Positions 54,189-63,649 of a stretch of DNA of 64,000 bases are shown piece after piece (the stretch's first letter is position 1; every line of letters starts with the position of its first letter). The stretch spans positions 124,001-188,000 of the forward strand of contig NZ_JARDUB010000006.1 of the NCBI RefSeq assembly GCF_029360665.1. Reading direction: 5' to 3'. The notes under the pieces are model-generated. The model saw only the letters and a program-made list of their open reading frames with translations, did not search any database and was not told the origin of the DNA. The translations under genes and the position numbers were made by a program. The DNA comes from Eudoraea chungangensis (GTDB lineage: Bacteria; Bacteroidota; Bacteroidia; Flavobacteriales; Flavobacteriaceae).

Positions 54189-55679
54189 TTAGGTAGTTGT
54201 TGTAGATTGACTTAGTTGTTTAATTTTAATGCCGAGGGCGGCAAATATCAGGGTTGTGATAGGGCTAAGCCAATTGAAAATGGCAAAGAAAAAGTAGTCG
54301 GCCACACTTACACCTAAGACCCCACTATGATAGGCACCACAGGTATTCCAAGGGATTAATACTGAAGTCACTGTTCCAGAATCTTCTAATGTTCTACTCA
54401 GATTTTCTGGAGCCAAGCCTCTGTCGGCATAGGCCTGAGCAAACATTTTTCCAGGGACAACAATTGCCAAATACTGGTCTGAGGCGGTTATATTTAAAGC
54501 AAGGCAACTTCCTACGGTACTTGCAAAAAGACCAAAGGTTGTTTTTGCCATACCTAAAAGAGATTTTGTAATTCTAGAAAGTGCGCCAATACCATCCATT
54601 ATTCCGCCAAAAACCATGGCACATACAATGAGCCAAATAGTGCCCAACATCCCTTTCATTCCTTTGGCGCTGAACAGATCATTTAAGGCAGCATTATCTG
54701 TATTTATAGAAGTTTCAATGGTTATGGCATTTAATATTCCCCTATAGGCAGATTCGAAAGTTAATTCAGAGCCTCCAGTTATGCCAGCAACAATTTCCGG
54801 TTGAAAAATGAGTGCGAACAGAGCCCCTAAAAGCGTACCAATTAATAAGGCAATTAAAGGTGGAGCCTTTTTGATTATTAGTCCAATTACCGCTAAGGGT
54901 ACCAAGAACAACCAGCCATTGATGGTAAAAGTACTATCAATTGTATCTAAAATAGATGTCGTATCCGCAATTCCTGTTGTTTCTAGATTAAGACCAATAA
55001 TAATGAAAATAATGAGGGTTATAACTATGGTAGGAATGGTAGTATAGGTCATATAACGAATGTGCCCAAAAAGATCTCCTCCAGCCATGGTAGGGGCAAG
55101 ATTCGTGGTATCGCTTAGGGGCGACATTTTATCACCAAAATAAGCGCCAGAGAGCACAGCTCCGGCTGTCATGCCCGGAGAGATGCCTAAAGCATCTCCA
55201 ATACCTACGAGCGCAATACCTACCGTAGCAGCTGTGGTCCAACTACTGCCTGTAGCGATAGAAATTATGGCACAAATTATAACGCTGGCGCCTAAAAAAA
55301 TGGTGGGATTTAGAATTTGTAATCCATAATAAATCATTGCCGGAATAATCCCGCTAATAAGCCAAGTACCTGCTAAAGCCCCAACCATCAGAAGAATCAA
55401 TAAGGCCCCCGTAGTAGATTTTACATTTTCGGCCACCTCGGCTATCATACTTTTGTAAGAAACCTTATTTAAAAAGCCAACTATTGCGGCAACAGCTCCC
55501 CCCATTAGAAGGATAAACTGATTAGAGCCTCCAATAGCGTCGTCTCCGAAAACATATACGTTGTAAGCTAACATTCCAACTAAGGCAATAACTGGGATTA
55601 ATGCCTCCCAAATATTTAGCTCACGGTTCTCAATTATTTTTTCCTGCTGTCTAAATTTATTAGGTTTTTTGTCGGCCAT
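54189..55679 (-). CDS. nhaC: Na+/H+ antiporter NhaC
   Basis: 496 residues with about twelve transmembrane segments. The NhaC motif DKMSPLSDTTNLAPTMAG (about 182-199) and the SWTTAATVGIALVGIG region just before it are diagnostic. It exports Na+ in exchange for protons. The methionine gamma-lyase-like gene precedes it by 60 bp on the same strand; co-transcription is possible but not shown. It ends 100 bp from the start of the tpx gene and no terminator is clear there. Confidence 0.92.
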   Translation of the reverse strand: MADKKPNKFRQQEKIIENRELNIWEALIPVIALVGMLAYNVYVFGDDAIGGSNQFILLMGGAVAAIVGFLNKVSYKSMIAEVAENVKSTTGALLILLMVGALAGTWLISGIIPAMIYYGLQILNPTIFLGASVIICAIISIATGSSWTTAATVGIALVGIGDALGISPGMTAGAVLSGAYFGDKMSPLSDTTNLAPTMAGGDLFGHIRYMTYTTIPTIVITLIIFIIIGLNLETTGIADTTSILDTIDSTFTINGWLFLVPLAVIGLIIKKAPPLIALLIGTLLGALFALIFQPEIVAGITGGSELTFESAYRGILNAITIETSINTDNAALNDLFSAKGMKGMLGTIWLIVCAMVFGGIMDGIGALSRITKSLLGMAKTTFGLFASTVGSCLALNITASDQYLAIVVPGKMFAQAYADRGLAPENLSRTLEDSGTVTSVLIPWNTCGAYHSGVLGVSVADYFFFAIFNWLSPITTLIFAALGIKIKQLSQSTTTT

Positions 55680-55739
55680 ATATGCTTTGGTTGATTGGTA
55701 ATATTACAACATTGACCGTTGCTGTGCAAACCAGAAGTT

Positions 55740-56969
55740 CTAGATTGCGGTGGTGGCCATTTGTTCTCTTGGCAGAATACCAAGGGCCAGCATGCATTCT
55801 AGCATAGATTTAAATGTTCTCTCAATATCGTGATCTAGTCCAACTGAAATCCTGAGCAAGCCATTGGATAGTCCCATTTTCTTTTGTTCATCTATAGGGA
55901 TTTCAGAGGAGGTAGAAGTGCCTGGGGCACTGAATAGGGTTTTGTAAAAACCTAGACTAACAGCCAGATAACCAAGGTTCTTATGCTGCATGGCTTCCAT
56001 TAAGGCATTAGCCTTGTCTAAGTCTTCTAAGTCTAAAGTCAGGATTCCACCAAATCCAAATTCTGGATTCATTTGTGCCTTCATGACTTCATGTCCGGGA
56101 TGCGACCTCAGGCCTGGATAAGAAACTTTTAAGCCTATCTCTTCAAACTTCTTCGCCAGATACATGGCATTGCTACTATGCTTTTGCATTCGAATATGAA
56201 GAGTGCGCATATTTTTTAAAATGGCAGCTGCTCTCTGACTGTCTAGGGTACTTCCTAAAAGCATCCCCGCTCCGGCATTTACATCTTTTAATTCCAAGCA
56301 GAAGTCTTTTGAAGCACAAATAGCACCAGCTACACCATCACTCATTCCGTTTATAAATTTTGTAAGACTTTGAATAACAACATCTGCACCTATTTTTACT
56401 GGAGTAATACTTAAGGGCGAAAATGTATTGTCTACCACCAATGGGATATTAGTGTTTTCGGCAATTTTTGCTAATCCTCTAAGATCTGCCACCTCCAACA
56501 ACGGATTGCTAACGGCCTCACAAAAGATCATTTTGGTATTGGATTGAATGGTATGCGCAAGACTATCAAGTTTGGTAATATCTACAAAACTTGTTTGTAT
56601 TCCGAACTTGGGAAGTAAGTTTTTTAAGAAAGCATAGGTGCCTCCATATACAGTTCTGCTGCAAACAATATGGTCTCCGGCACTACATATTTGTAAAATA
56701 ACAGCGGTAATGGCTCCCATACCACTTGCCGTAACGTTTGCCGCCTCACTGCCTTCTAAAGCTGCTAATGCCTCGCCCAGATAGAGATTAGAAGGGGAGG
56801 AGTGTCGGGTATAGAGATAGCAGCCTTCTGTTTTTCCTTCGAAAGTGTCGAACATCTTTTTAGCGGAAAGAAAGGTATAGGTAGAAGAATCAGATATGGA
56901 AGGATTAACTCCCCCAAATTCTCCAAAATTATGTAAGTCCTGAATGCTATCAATTGCCTTGTATTTCAT
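55740..56969 (-). CDS. Methionine gamma-lyase-like PLP enzyme
   Basis: 409 residues from the ATG at 56969; the frame opens 16 codons further upstream, but that extension is hydrophobic and unlikely. Cys/Met metabolism PLP family with the lysine in QSLTKFINGMSDGVAGAI (about 209), ASGMGAITAV (about 81-90), SRTVYGGTY (about 103-111) and FSAPGTSTSSEIP near the C-terminus. It probably cleaves methionine or homocysteine to a keto acid, thiol and ammonia. It is divergent from an Lrp/AsnC gene, a common arrangement for lyase and regulator. Confidence 0.85.
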   Translation of the reverse strand: MKYKAIDSIQDLHNFGEFGGVNPSISDSSTYTFLSAKKMFDTFEGKTEGCYLYTRHSSPSNLYLGEALAALEGSEAANVTASGMGAITAVILQICSAGDHIVCSRTVYGGTYAFLKNLLPKFGIQTSFVDITKLDSLAHTIQSNTKMIFCEAVSNPLLEVADLRGLAKIAENTNIPLVVDNTFSPLSITPVKIGADVVIQSLTKFINGMSDGVAGAICASKDFCLELKDVNAGAGMLLGSTLDSQRAAAILKNMRTLHIRMQKHSSNAMYLAKKFEEIGLKVSYPGLRSHPGHEVMKAQMNPEFGFGGILTLDLEDLDKANALMEAMQHKNLGYLAVSLGFYKTLFSAPGTSTSSEIPIDEQKKMGLSNGLLRISVGLDHDIERTFKSMLECMLALGILPREQMATTAI

Positions 56970-57090
56970 GAGTGAAAATTTTATATAAAAATACATTAGA
57001 GTATATATTAAAGACAATGATTTAAAACAGTTATAGAATATTAATCTATTATATTGTATTTAAATAGAAAAAAAAACTATATATATTCTA

Positions 57091-57098
57091 TATATTTG
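57091..57098 (+). promoter_or_regulatory. -7 box of the Lrp/AsnC gene
   Basis: TATATTTG fits TAnnTTTG, 16 nt before the ATG. The 145-bp divergent region is almost pure A/T and likely holds the binding sites of the regulator. Confidence 0.45.
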
Positions 57099-57114
57099 TA
57101 TTAAAATCAAAACT

Positions 57115-57567
57115 ATGGACGCAAAGGACAGAGCACTAGTAGGCCTATTACAGGAAAATTGTAAATGGACCACAAAACAATATGCCAATGAATTAGGTCT
57201 TTCCGTTACTGCGGTTTATGAGAGAATTAGAAGGTTGGAAAGGACCGGAATTATAAGGAAATATGTAGCACTGGTAGATCCGCGAAAAATCGATAAGGCT
57301 TTTGCCGTAATGTGCCATGTGCGACTAATACAGCATACCAAAGAAAATGTTATGCAATTTGAAAAAGAGGTATTAAAACTAAAAGAGGTCTCGGAATGCT
57401 ATCATTTGAGTGGAGACTACGACTACCTTTTAAAAGTAAATGTTAGTGATATGGAAGCTTACAGAGAATTTATGGTAACTAAACTCACTACAATAAAGAA
57501 TATAGGCAGTACACAAAGCGCCTTCGTTATCAATGAAGTTAAGCATACAACAGCGGTCTCTATATAG
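57115..57567 (+). CDS. Lrp/AsnC family transcriptional regulator
   Basis: 150 residues. N-terminal HTH (about 5-50; TTKQYANELGLSVTAVYERI) and RAM/AsnC ligand-binding domain (about 65-145; EVSECYHLSGDYDYLLKVNV). It is divergent from the methionine gamma-lyase-like gene, and a role as amino-acid-sensing activator of that gene is inferred. Small octamer-forming DNA-binding protein, also likely autoregulated. Confidence 0.93.
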   Translation: MDAKDRALVGLLQENCKWTTKQYANELGLSVTAVYERIRRLERTGIIRKYVALVDPRKIDKAFAVMCHVRLIQHTKENVMQFEKEVLKLKEVSECYHLSGDYDYLLKVNVSDMEAYREFMVTKLTTIKNIGSTQSAFVINEVKHTTAVSI

Positions 57568-57597
57568 CGTAAATAATAACAACAGTTTGACGCTTTG

Positions 57598-57631
57598 TTG
57601 TATGTGTTAATGAAAAACATTCGTACTTTTG
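57598..57631 (+). promoter_or_regulatory. Promoter of lpd
   Basis: TTG at 57598-57600 and TACTTTTG at 57624-57631, 23 nt apart, fit the broader flavobacterial pattern TTG-N17..23-TAnnTTTG, 53 nt before the ATG. Confidence 0.55.
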
Positions 57632-57683
57632 TCATCTTATTTTTTATCATTTTAAAGAAATTTTAATCGCGAAAATTTTGTTT

Positions 57684-59090
57684 ATGGCGCAATATGATGT
57701 AGTAGTAATAGGTTCTGGCCCTGGAGGATATGTAGCAGCAATTAGATCTGCACAATTAGGGAAGAAAACTGCAATTATAGAGAAGTATGCAACTTTGGGA
57801 GGTACCTGTTTAAATGTTGGCTGTATTCCTTCTAAAGCTCTTTTAGACTCTAGTCATCATTATGAGGACGCAGTAAAACACTTTGAAACACATGGAATTG
57901 AAATTCCTGGAGAAATTGCAGTCAATCTAGAGAAAATGATTGCTAGAAAACAGTCGGTTGTTGACCAAACTACGAAAGGGATTCAGTTTTTAATGGATAA
58001 AAATAAGATAGATGTTTATGAAGGTCTTGGTAGTTTTAAAGACGCTACCCATGTAGTAGTACATAAAACGGATGGGAGTGAAGAAATATTGGAAGCGACT
58101 AACGTAATTGTGGCTACGGGTTCTAAACCTTCTACGCTTCCTTTTATTAATATAGACAAAGACCGCATAATTACATCAACAGAAGCTTTAAAGCTTCCGG
58201 AAATTCCCAAACATTTAATAATTATCGGTGGAGGAGTTATCGGTTTAGAATTAGGACAAGTATATAAGCGATTGGGGGCCGATGTTACCGTAGTGGAATA
58301 TTTGGATAGGATAATTCCTGGGATGGACGCGTCCTTGTCTAAGGAGTTAATGAAAGTACTAAAAAAACAAAAGATAAAGTTCTTACTTTCTCATCAGGTT
58401 ACAGCGGTAGAACGTAAAGGAAAAGAAGTTACGGTTAATGCAAAAGATAAAAAAGGCCAGGATGTATCACTTTCCGGAGATTATTGCTTAGTATCCGTCG
58501 GGCGAAGACCTTATACGGAAGGTTTAAATACTGAGGCCGCCGGAATAGAATTAGACGATAGAGGAAGAATTGCGGTTAATGAACATTTACAAACCAGCAC
58601 CCCTTCTATTTATGCTATTGGTGATGTAGTAAAAGGTGCTATGCTGGCCCACAAGGCCGAAGAAGAAGGTACCTTAGTTGCTGAGATCATAGACGGTCAA
58701 AAACCACATATCGATTATAATTTAATTCCTGGTGTAGTTTATACCTGGCCAGAAGTTGCCGCTGTGGGAAAAACAGAAGAGGAATTAAAAGAGGCCGGAG
58801 TATCCTATAAAGTTGGACAATTTCCTATGAGAGCTTTAGGAAGGTCCAGAGCAAGTATGGATACTGATGGGTTCGTTAAGATTTTGGCTGACAAAACAAC
58901 CGACGAGATTCTTGGTGTTCATATGATAGGAGCTAGATGTGCCGACCTGATTACCGAAGCGGTAACCGCTATGGAATTCAGAGCATCTGCAGAGGATATA
59001 GCAAGAATGAGTCATGCACATCCTACCTATGCCGAAGCCGTTAAGGAGGCTGCTCTTGCTGCAACAGCAGATAGAGCCCTTCATATTTAG
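57684..59090 (+). CDS. lpdA: Dihydrolipoyl dehydrogenase
   Basis: 468 residues from the ATG at 57684. FAD-binding GSGPGGYVAA, redox-active pair in GGTCLNVGCIPSK (Cys about 41 and 46), NAD-binding GGGVIGLELG, AIGDVV, and the C-terminal His-Glu pair in HAHPTYAEAVKEA. It reoxidises lipoyl groups of 2-oxoacid dehydrogenase or glycine cleavage complexes. It is not clustered with E1/E2 genes here, so it may serve several complexes. Confidence 0.95.
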   Translation: MAQYDVVVIGSGPGGYVAAIRSAQLGKKTAIIEKYATLGGTCLNVGCIPSKALLDSSHHYEDAVKHFETHGIEIPGEIAVNLEKMIARKQSVVDQTTKGIQFLMDKNKIDVYEGLGSFKDATHVVVHKTDGSEEILEATNVIVATGSKPSTLPFINIDKDRIITSTEALKLPEIPKHLIIIGGGVIGLELGQVYKRLGADVTVVEYLDRIIPGMDASLSKELMKVLKKQKIKFLLSHQVTAVERKGKEVTVNAKDKKGQDVSLSGDYCLVSVGRRPYTEGLNTEAAGIELDDRGRIAVNEHLQTSTPSIYAIGDVVKGAMLAHKAEEEGTLVAEIIDGQKPHIDYNLIPGVVYTWPEVAAVGKTEEELKEAGVSYKVGQFPMRALGRSRASMDTDGFVKILADKTTDEILGVHMIGARCADLITEAVTAMEFRASAEDIARMSHAHPTYAEAVKEAALAATADRALHI

Positions 59091-59133
59091 GAATTGGAAT
59101 TCGGCTTTAATTCTAACAATTTATTGAAAAGAC

Positions 59134-60300
59134 TTACTTTTTAAGTGCTTTGTAGCGTAAGATTCTAAGTTGCCTTTGTAAGTTTATCCCAATGGTTTCT
59201 GTAAAAGACTTGATTTCAACAAAGCTTTGTTGGGCAACACCCTGCAGGTATTTTTGGTATTTGGAGTATAGTAATGCTAAGAAGGTGCATAGGGCCATAA
59301 ATAGGATAGCGCCTGGTATAACAATATTAGGTGCTAAACCATGGTTGTAAAACCGGTATAGGCCTAAGCCAGTAAAGCTGCCATATAGTATAATAAAATG
59401 TATTACGTAAATAGAAAGTGTATTTTGTCCGATTTTAAGAATTAGGTTTTGTTGCCATAAGTTGCGCGTCATCATAAACACAGCAAAAACGATTAAGACA
59501 TCCCCAAGCCGAATAAAAAGGTAATTATTTAAAGCCACCCTATTGAAAAGTTCTATGCCTCTAGTTTCGGAGATCCATGCGAAAAAAGGAGATGAAAAGA
59601 GAAGTAAAAGCACTCCAATTGTTAGACTTAAAGAAATGGCAAGAGGATACAAATTCTTAAGCTCTCTAAACTTATAGAACAAGACCGCCATAAAGGCTCC
59701 AAAACTTGCATAACCAAACCATGGAATTATCGTAAAGACGGATCCGTTTGCTCTGGTAAAGTAGTTTGCAAGAAAATCTGGAAGAAATCCAAAAGTATAA
59801 TTAGCATAGATGGGTTCTGTTAAAAACAGAGTCAGACTAATACCTAGAAGTACAGTGGGAAACACAAAGTACTTTAAACGCTGGGTTAACAGATAAACTG
59901 TAATGACGCCTAATATCGATAGGCCGATAATGTGTAATACATCTACTAAATAAGTGGCCTCATATATTTGCCCTTTTAAAAGACCACTTAAGTTAATGCG
60001 CAGAAGGTATCCAATAAAAACCAATTGCAGACCTCTTTTAATACCTTTTCTTATCCTTAGGTTGGGAGTAGCACTCTGGGCATTTCTAATTAATAAATAA
60101 GTGAATATAAACCCTGATACTGTAAAAAAGACTGGTGCAGTTATTCCCCTAAAATATTTCCAAACACTATATATCGCACTTCCGCTATCCCTAAAAGCGT
60201 TATCCAATAAACCATCTACAAAGTGCCCCTGGAGCATCATTAGAATAGCCCAAGCCCTCATTGCATCAATAAAAAAAAGTCTTATGGTCTTACTCTCCAT
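59134..60300 (-). CDS. DUF1624-type membrane acyltransferase (HGSNAT-like)
   Basis: 388 residues from the ATG at 60300; the frame extends 30 codons further but has a poor N-terminus. About ten transmembrane helices. RLFFIDAMRAWAILMMLQGHF, with conserved D and H, starts the domain, and FFTVSGFIFTYLLIRN and NTLSIYVIHFIILYG match the DUF1624/heparan-alpha-glucosaminide N-acetyltransferase-like family. It would transfer an acetyl group across the membrane to an unknown acceptor. It is convergent with lpd and head-to-head with the FMN reductase gene. Confidence 0.8.
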   Translation of the reverse strand: MESKTIRLFFIDAMRAWAILMMLQGHFVDGLLDNAFRDSGSAIYSVWKYFRGITAPVFFTVSGFIFTYLLIRNAQSATPNLRIRKGIKRGLQLVFIGYLLRINLSGLLKGQIYEATYLVDVLHIIGLSILGVITVYLLTQRLKYFVFPTVLLGISLTLFLTEPIYANYTFGFLPDFLANYFTRANGSVFTIIPWFGYASFGAFMAVLFYKFRELKNLYPLAISLSLTIGVLLLLFSSPFFAWISETRGIELFNRVALNNYLFIRLGDVLIVFAVFMMTRNLWQQNLILKIGQNTLSIYVIHFIILYGSFTGLGLYRFYNHGLAPNIVIPGAILFMALCTFLALLYSKYQKYLQGVAQQSFVEIKSFTETIGINLQRQLRILRYKALKK

Positions 60301-60425
60301 AGATAATGGTCTAACGTATATACTCTTATTTTTATTATTTTGGATCTTATGGACCGCAAAATTAGATAAAATGCTCGCATATCCTCTCAAAATAAGGTAA
60401 TTTTACAGTATAAAATTAAATTTCT

Positions 60426-60959
60426 ATGGCAGCAATCCTAGCCTTTGCAGGAAGTAATTCATCTACTTCAATAAATTATAAACTAATAAGTTATACCGCA
60501 AACCAACTATCCGATCAAAATACCACTGTGCTAAATATGGCCCTTTTCCCCTTCCCTATGTACAGTGCTGATTACGAAAAAGAGAATGGGTTTTCTAATA
60601 GTCTGGTTGAATTGTGTAATGATATAAAAAAGTCGGATGGCCTGGTAATTTCTGTTAATGAACACAATGGAAATCCTTCGGCGTATTTTAAAAATCTAAT
60701 TGATTGGCTTTCTAGAGTAGACCGCAATTTTTTGGCAAAACCGAAGATTTTGTTAATGGCCACTTCAGGAGGTAAACGAGGGGCGCAGAGTTCTATGGAA
60801 GTTACTGAAAAATTGTTAGGCAGATTTGGTGGCGAGGTAGTCGCTACCTTTTCTTTACCCTCTTTTTATGAGCAATTCGATGCGGAAGCCGGAATTAAAG
60901 ACTCAGCATTGCGTAAAAATTATGAAGCCGCGATTAATACTTTTGTCTCCAAACTATAA
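60426..60959 (+). CDS. NADPH-dependent FMN reductase family protein
   Basis: 177 residues, flavodoxin-like fold. FAGSNSSTSINYKLISY (about 7-23) binds the FMN phosphate, and SVNEHNGNPSAYFKNLIDWLSR (about 77-98) is the typical NADPH_dependent FMN reductase segment, in two pieces around the active site. It reduces FMN, quinones or azo compounds. The pabB gene begins 5 nt downstream, so both are likely in one transcript. Confidence 0.9.
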   Translation: MAAILAFAGSNSSTSINYKLISYTANQLSDQNTTVLNMALFPFPMYSADYEKENGFSNSLVELCNDIKKSDGLVISVNEHNGNPSAYFKNLIDWLSRVDRNFLAKPKILLMATSGGKRGAQSSMEVTEKLLGRFGGEVVATFSLPSFYEQFDAEAGIKDSALRKNYEAAINTFVSKL

Positions 60960-60964
60960 GTGAC

Positions 60965-62266
60965 TTGCGTTCCAAACAAGTTTTTAAAATTAATAACACA
61001 CCTCTTTTTATAGATCAACTGAAGGCTTGGTCAAAAGATTTCCCAGCTAAAGTATGGTTAGAAAGTAGTGGAGAAAGACCCTTGTATTCTTTCTATGATT
61101 TTATTTTAGCAGCGGGCATGGAATCGGAGATTCGTTCGGATACAAAAACCGCCTTCGAGAATCTTGAACAATACCAAGAGAAAACAGGCGACTGGTTGTT
61201 TGGTTACTTTTCCTACGACCTAAAGAATGCTATTGAAAACCTCGAATCTTCTAAGGTCGACGCACTTCTATTTCCGGAATTGTTTTTTTTTCAACCTCAA
61301 AAACTAGTACTGCTTAAAGGAAATCAGGTAGAGTTTCATTATTTGACTAAAGATAAAAGAGCTATTGAAACAGATTTTAAAAGGCTAATTACAGAGGATT
61401 TTAAGCATCCGGGGCAGGGTGTTCTTTCTAACACGTCGCCCAAAATTAAAATGAAAATTTTTAAGGAGGAATACCATAAACGCTTTTTAATTCTTCAAGA
61501 ACATATCCAAAAAGGCGATATTTATGAGGTTAATTTTTGTCAAGAATTTTATGTGCCAGAAACAGAAATTGATCCATATAAGACCTATGAAAAACTGAAC
61601 AGCATATCTGAAGCGCCATTTTCATCCTTTCTTCACTTTGATGACTTCTATGTAATTTCCGCCTCCCCGGAACGATATTTAAAAAGACAAGGAGGCCAGT
61701 TGATATCGCAACCCATTAAGGGAACCGCTAAAAGATCTGAAGATTCAGCTAAGGACTTAGAGATAAAGAGACATTTAGCCAGAGATACCAAGGAACTTAC
61801 AGAGAATATTATGATTGTTGATCTGGTGCGGAACGATCTTTCTAAAAGCGCAGAAAAAGGTAGTGTCAGGGTAGAAGAATTATGTGAAGTATATTCCTAT
61901 AAACAGGTACATCAAATGATCTCTACCATAACTTCTTCAGTAGGAAAAGACAAAAAATCAGTTTCCTTGATAAAAGATACCTTTCCCATGGGTAGCATGA
62001 CTGGTGCACCTAAGATTGAAGCCATGCGGATCATTGAAAAGATAGAAGCTTCTAAACGGGGCGTGTATAGTGGAGCCCTTGGATATTTTAAACCAAATGG
62101 AGACTTTGATTTTAGTGTGGTGATTCGGTCCATACTTTACAACCAATCTAAACACTATAGCTCTTTTACTGTAGGAAGTGCTATTACGGCTAGCTCCAAA
62201 GCCGAAAAGGAATATGAAGAGTGTTTGCTAAAGGCTAAGGCAATGCGTGAGGTTTTAGAGAATTAA
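60965..62266 (+). CDS. pabB: Aminodeoxychorismate synthase component I (PabB)
   Basis: 433 residues. The frame has an upstream in-frame TAA at 60935 and no ATG before the conserved region, so the TTG at 60965 is the best start. Chorismate-binding domain with PIKGTAKR (the Lys after PI is diagnostic of PabB; TrpE has Ala there), ENIMIVDLVRNDLS, HQMISTI, TFPMGSMTGAPKIEAM and FTVGSAITASSKAEKEYEE. It makes 4-amino-4-deoxychorismate for folate. No pabA or pabC gene is adjacent, so its amidotransferase is elsewhere. Confidence 0.92.
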   Translation: MRSKQVFKINNTPLFIDQLKAWSKDFPAKVWLESSGERPLYSFYDFILAAGMESEIRSDTKTAFENLEQYQEKTGDWLFGYFSYDLKNAIENLESSKVDALLFPELFFFQPQKLVLLKGNQVEFHYLTKDKRAIETDFKRLITEDFKHPGQGVLSNTSPKIKMKIFKEEYHKRFLILQEHIQKGDIYEVNFCQEFYVPETEIDPYKTYEKLNSISEAPFSSFLHFDDFYVISASPERYLKRQGGQLISQPIKGTAKRSEDSAKDLEIKRHLARDTKELTENIMIVDLVRNDLSKSAEKGSVRVEELCEVYSYKQVHQMISTITSSVGKDKKSVSLIKDTFPMGSMTGAPKIEAMRIIEKIEASKRGVYSGALGYFKPNGDFDFSVVIRSILYNQSKHYSSFTVGSAITASSKAEKEYEECLLKAKAMREVLEN

Positions 62267-62341
62267 ACAGACGTAGTATATAGGGATTAATATAGAAGAA
62301 CCTATTAAGACTTTTATGCTTAGTTTATGTAATTTTGTAAA

Positions 62342-63649
62342 ATGCAAACTACACTTAAAAGGCATCTTACAAATCGTTTCCCTGAACTGGTAAATCAAAA
62401 ATTTTTGGTAGCGTGCAGCGGGGGATTAGATAGTGTAGTACTAGTGAATCTTCTGGCAAAACTGAAATTAGACTTCATAATTGCGCATTGCAATTTTCAA
62501 CTAAGGGGGGAGGAGAGCGATTTAGACGAAGCTTTTGTACAAGAGTTAGGAAAGACCTCAAAGAGGAAGGTCTTGGTTAAAAAGTTTGACACAGAAGCAT
62601 ATGCTTCCGAACAAAAATTGTCTATTCAACTAGCGGCAAGGGAATTGCGCTACCACTGGTTTTGCATTTTATTAAAGGAGTACCAACTCGCCAAAATAGT
62701 CACAGCCCATCATAAAGACGACAATTTAGAGACTTTTTTAATTAATTTGAGCAGAGGATCTGGCTTAGAGGGTTTAAAGGGAATTCCTGAAAAAAATAAT
62801 CTTGTTGCCAGACCATTGTTGGTCTTTAGTAGAGAAGACATTTTGTCCTTTGCAGAAAAAGAAAATGTAAAATGGAGAGAAGACGAATCCAATCAAGAGG
62901 TTAAGTATCTCCGTAATAAAGTACGACACGAAATGGTTTCTGTGATAAAATCTATTCACCCCTCTTTTTTACAAAATTTTGAGACCAGTAGAAGTCATTT
63001 GGAAGAAAGTAGTGCATTACTAAAGGATTATCAGAAGTTCTTGACTAAAAAATTATTGGACAAACAACAAAACCGAATCAAAATATCGATTAAAAAATTA
63101 AAGAAGTATAAACCTATCAAGGCCTATTTGTATCTTCTATTGAAAGATTACGGTTTTACGCAATGGGAAGCTATTGTAGACTTAATAGATGCCATTAGTG
63201 GCAAGGCAGTGTATTCCAAAACCTATCGCCTGAGTAAGGATAGAAAGGCATTGTTTTTAGAGCCTATTCCATCTATGGAGAATAATGAATGGTGCATTCC
63301 ATTAAGCGAAAAGGAGATTAGTCTTCCCGTTCCATTGACCATTCAATTGGTGGATAGAATAGAATCTGTAGATAAAAATATATTATATGCAGACAAAGAA
63401 ACGTTAGAAGAGAAGGTTGTTGTAAGGAAATACCGAAAAGGAGACTATTTTTATCCCTTTGGTATGCGTGGTAAAAAAAAGATTTCTAAATTCTTTAAAG
63501 ATCAGAAGTATAGTTTGCATGAAAAGGAAAATCAATGGTTGTTAACTTCTGGGAATGAAATTATCTGGGTAGTTGGAAAAAGAGCCGATGATCGGTTTAA
63601 AGTGACTCCAGAAACAAAAAATATTGTAAAAATTAGTTTAAATATATGA
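62342..63649 (+). CDS. tilS: tRNA(Ile)-lysidine synthetase TilS
   Basis: 435 residues. PP-loop ATP motif SGGLDSVVL (about 26-34), HHKDDNLETFLINLSRGSGLEGLKGI and the substrate-recognition and C-terminal TilS domain with KYRKGDYFYPFGMRGKKKISKF are all present. It modifies the wobble C of tRNA-Ile(CAU) to lysidine, an essential step. Its TGA stop overlaps the ATG of the next gene (ATGA), implying coupling. Confidence 0.95.
   Translation: MQTTLKRHLTNRFPELVNQKFLVACSGGLDSVVLVNLLAKLKLDFIIAHCNFQLRGEESDLDEAFVQELGKTSKRKVLVKKFDTEAYASEQKLSIQLAARELRYHWFCILLKEYQLAKIVTAHHKDDNLETFLINLSRGSGLEGLKGIPEKNNLVARPLLVFSREDILSFAEKENVKWREDESNQEVKYLRNKVRHEMVSVIKSIHPSFLQNFETSRSHLEESSALLKDYQKFLTKKLLDKQQNRIKISIKKLKKYKPIKAYLYLLLKDYGFTQWEAIVDLIDAISGKAVYSKTYRLSKDRKALFLEPIPSMENNEWCIPLSEKEISLPVPLTIQLVDRIESVDKNILYADKETLEEKVVVRKYRKGDYFYPFGMRGKKKISKFFKDQKYSLHEKENQWLLTSGNEIIWVVGKRADDRFKVTPETKNIVKISLNI

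Noticed and set aside
62330-62337. TAATTTTG matching the -7 consensus before tilS
   Set aside because: It lies 5 nt before the ATG, so a start site would fall inside the gene; likely chance in AT-rich DNA.
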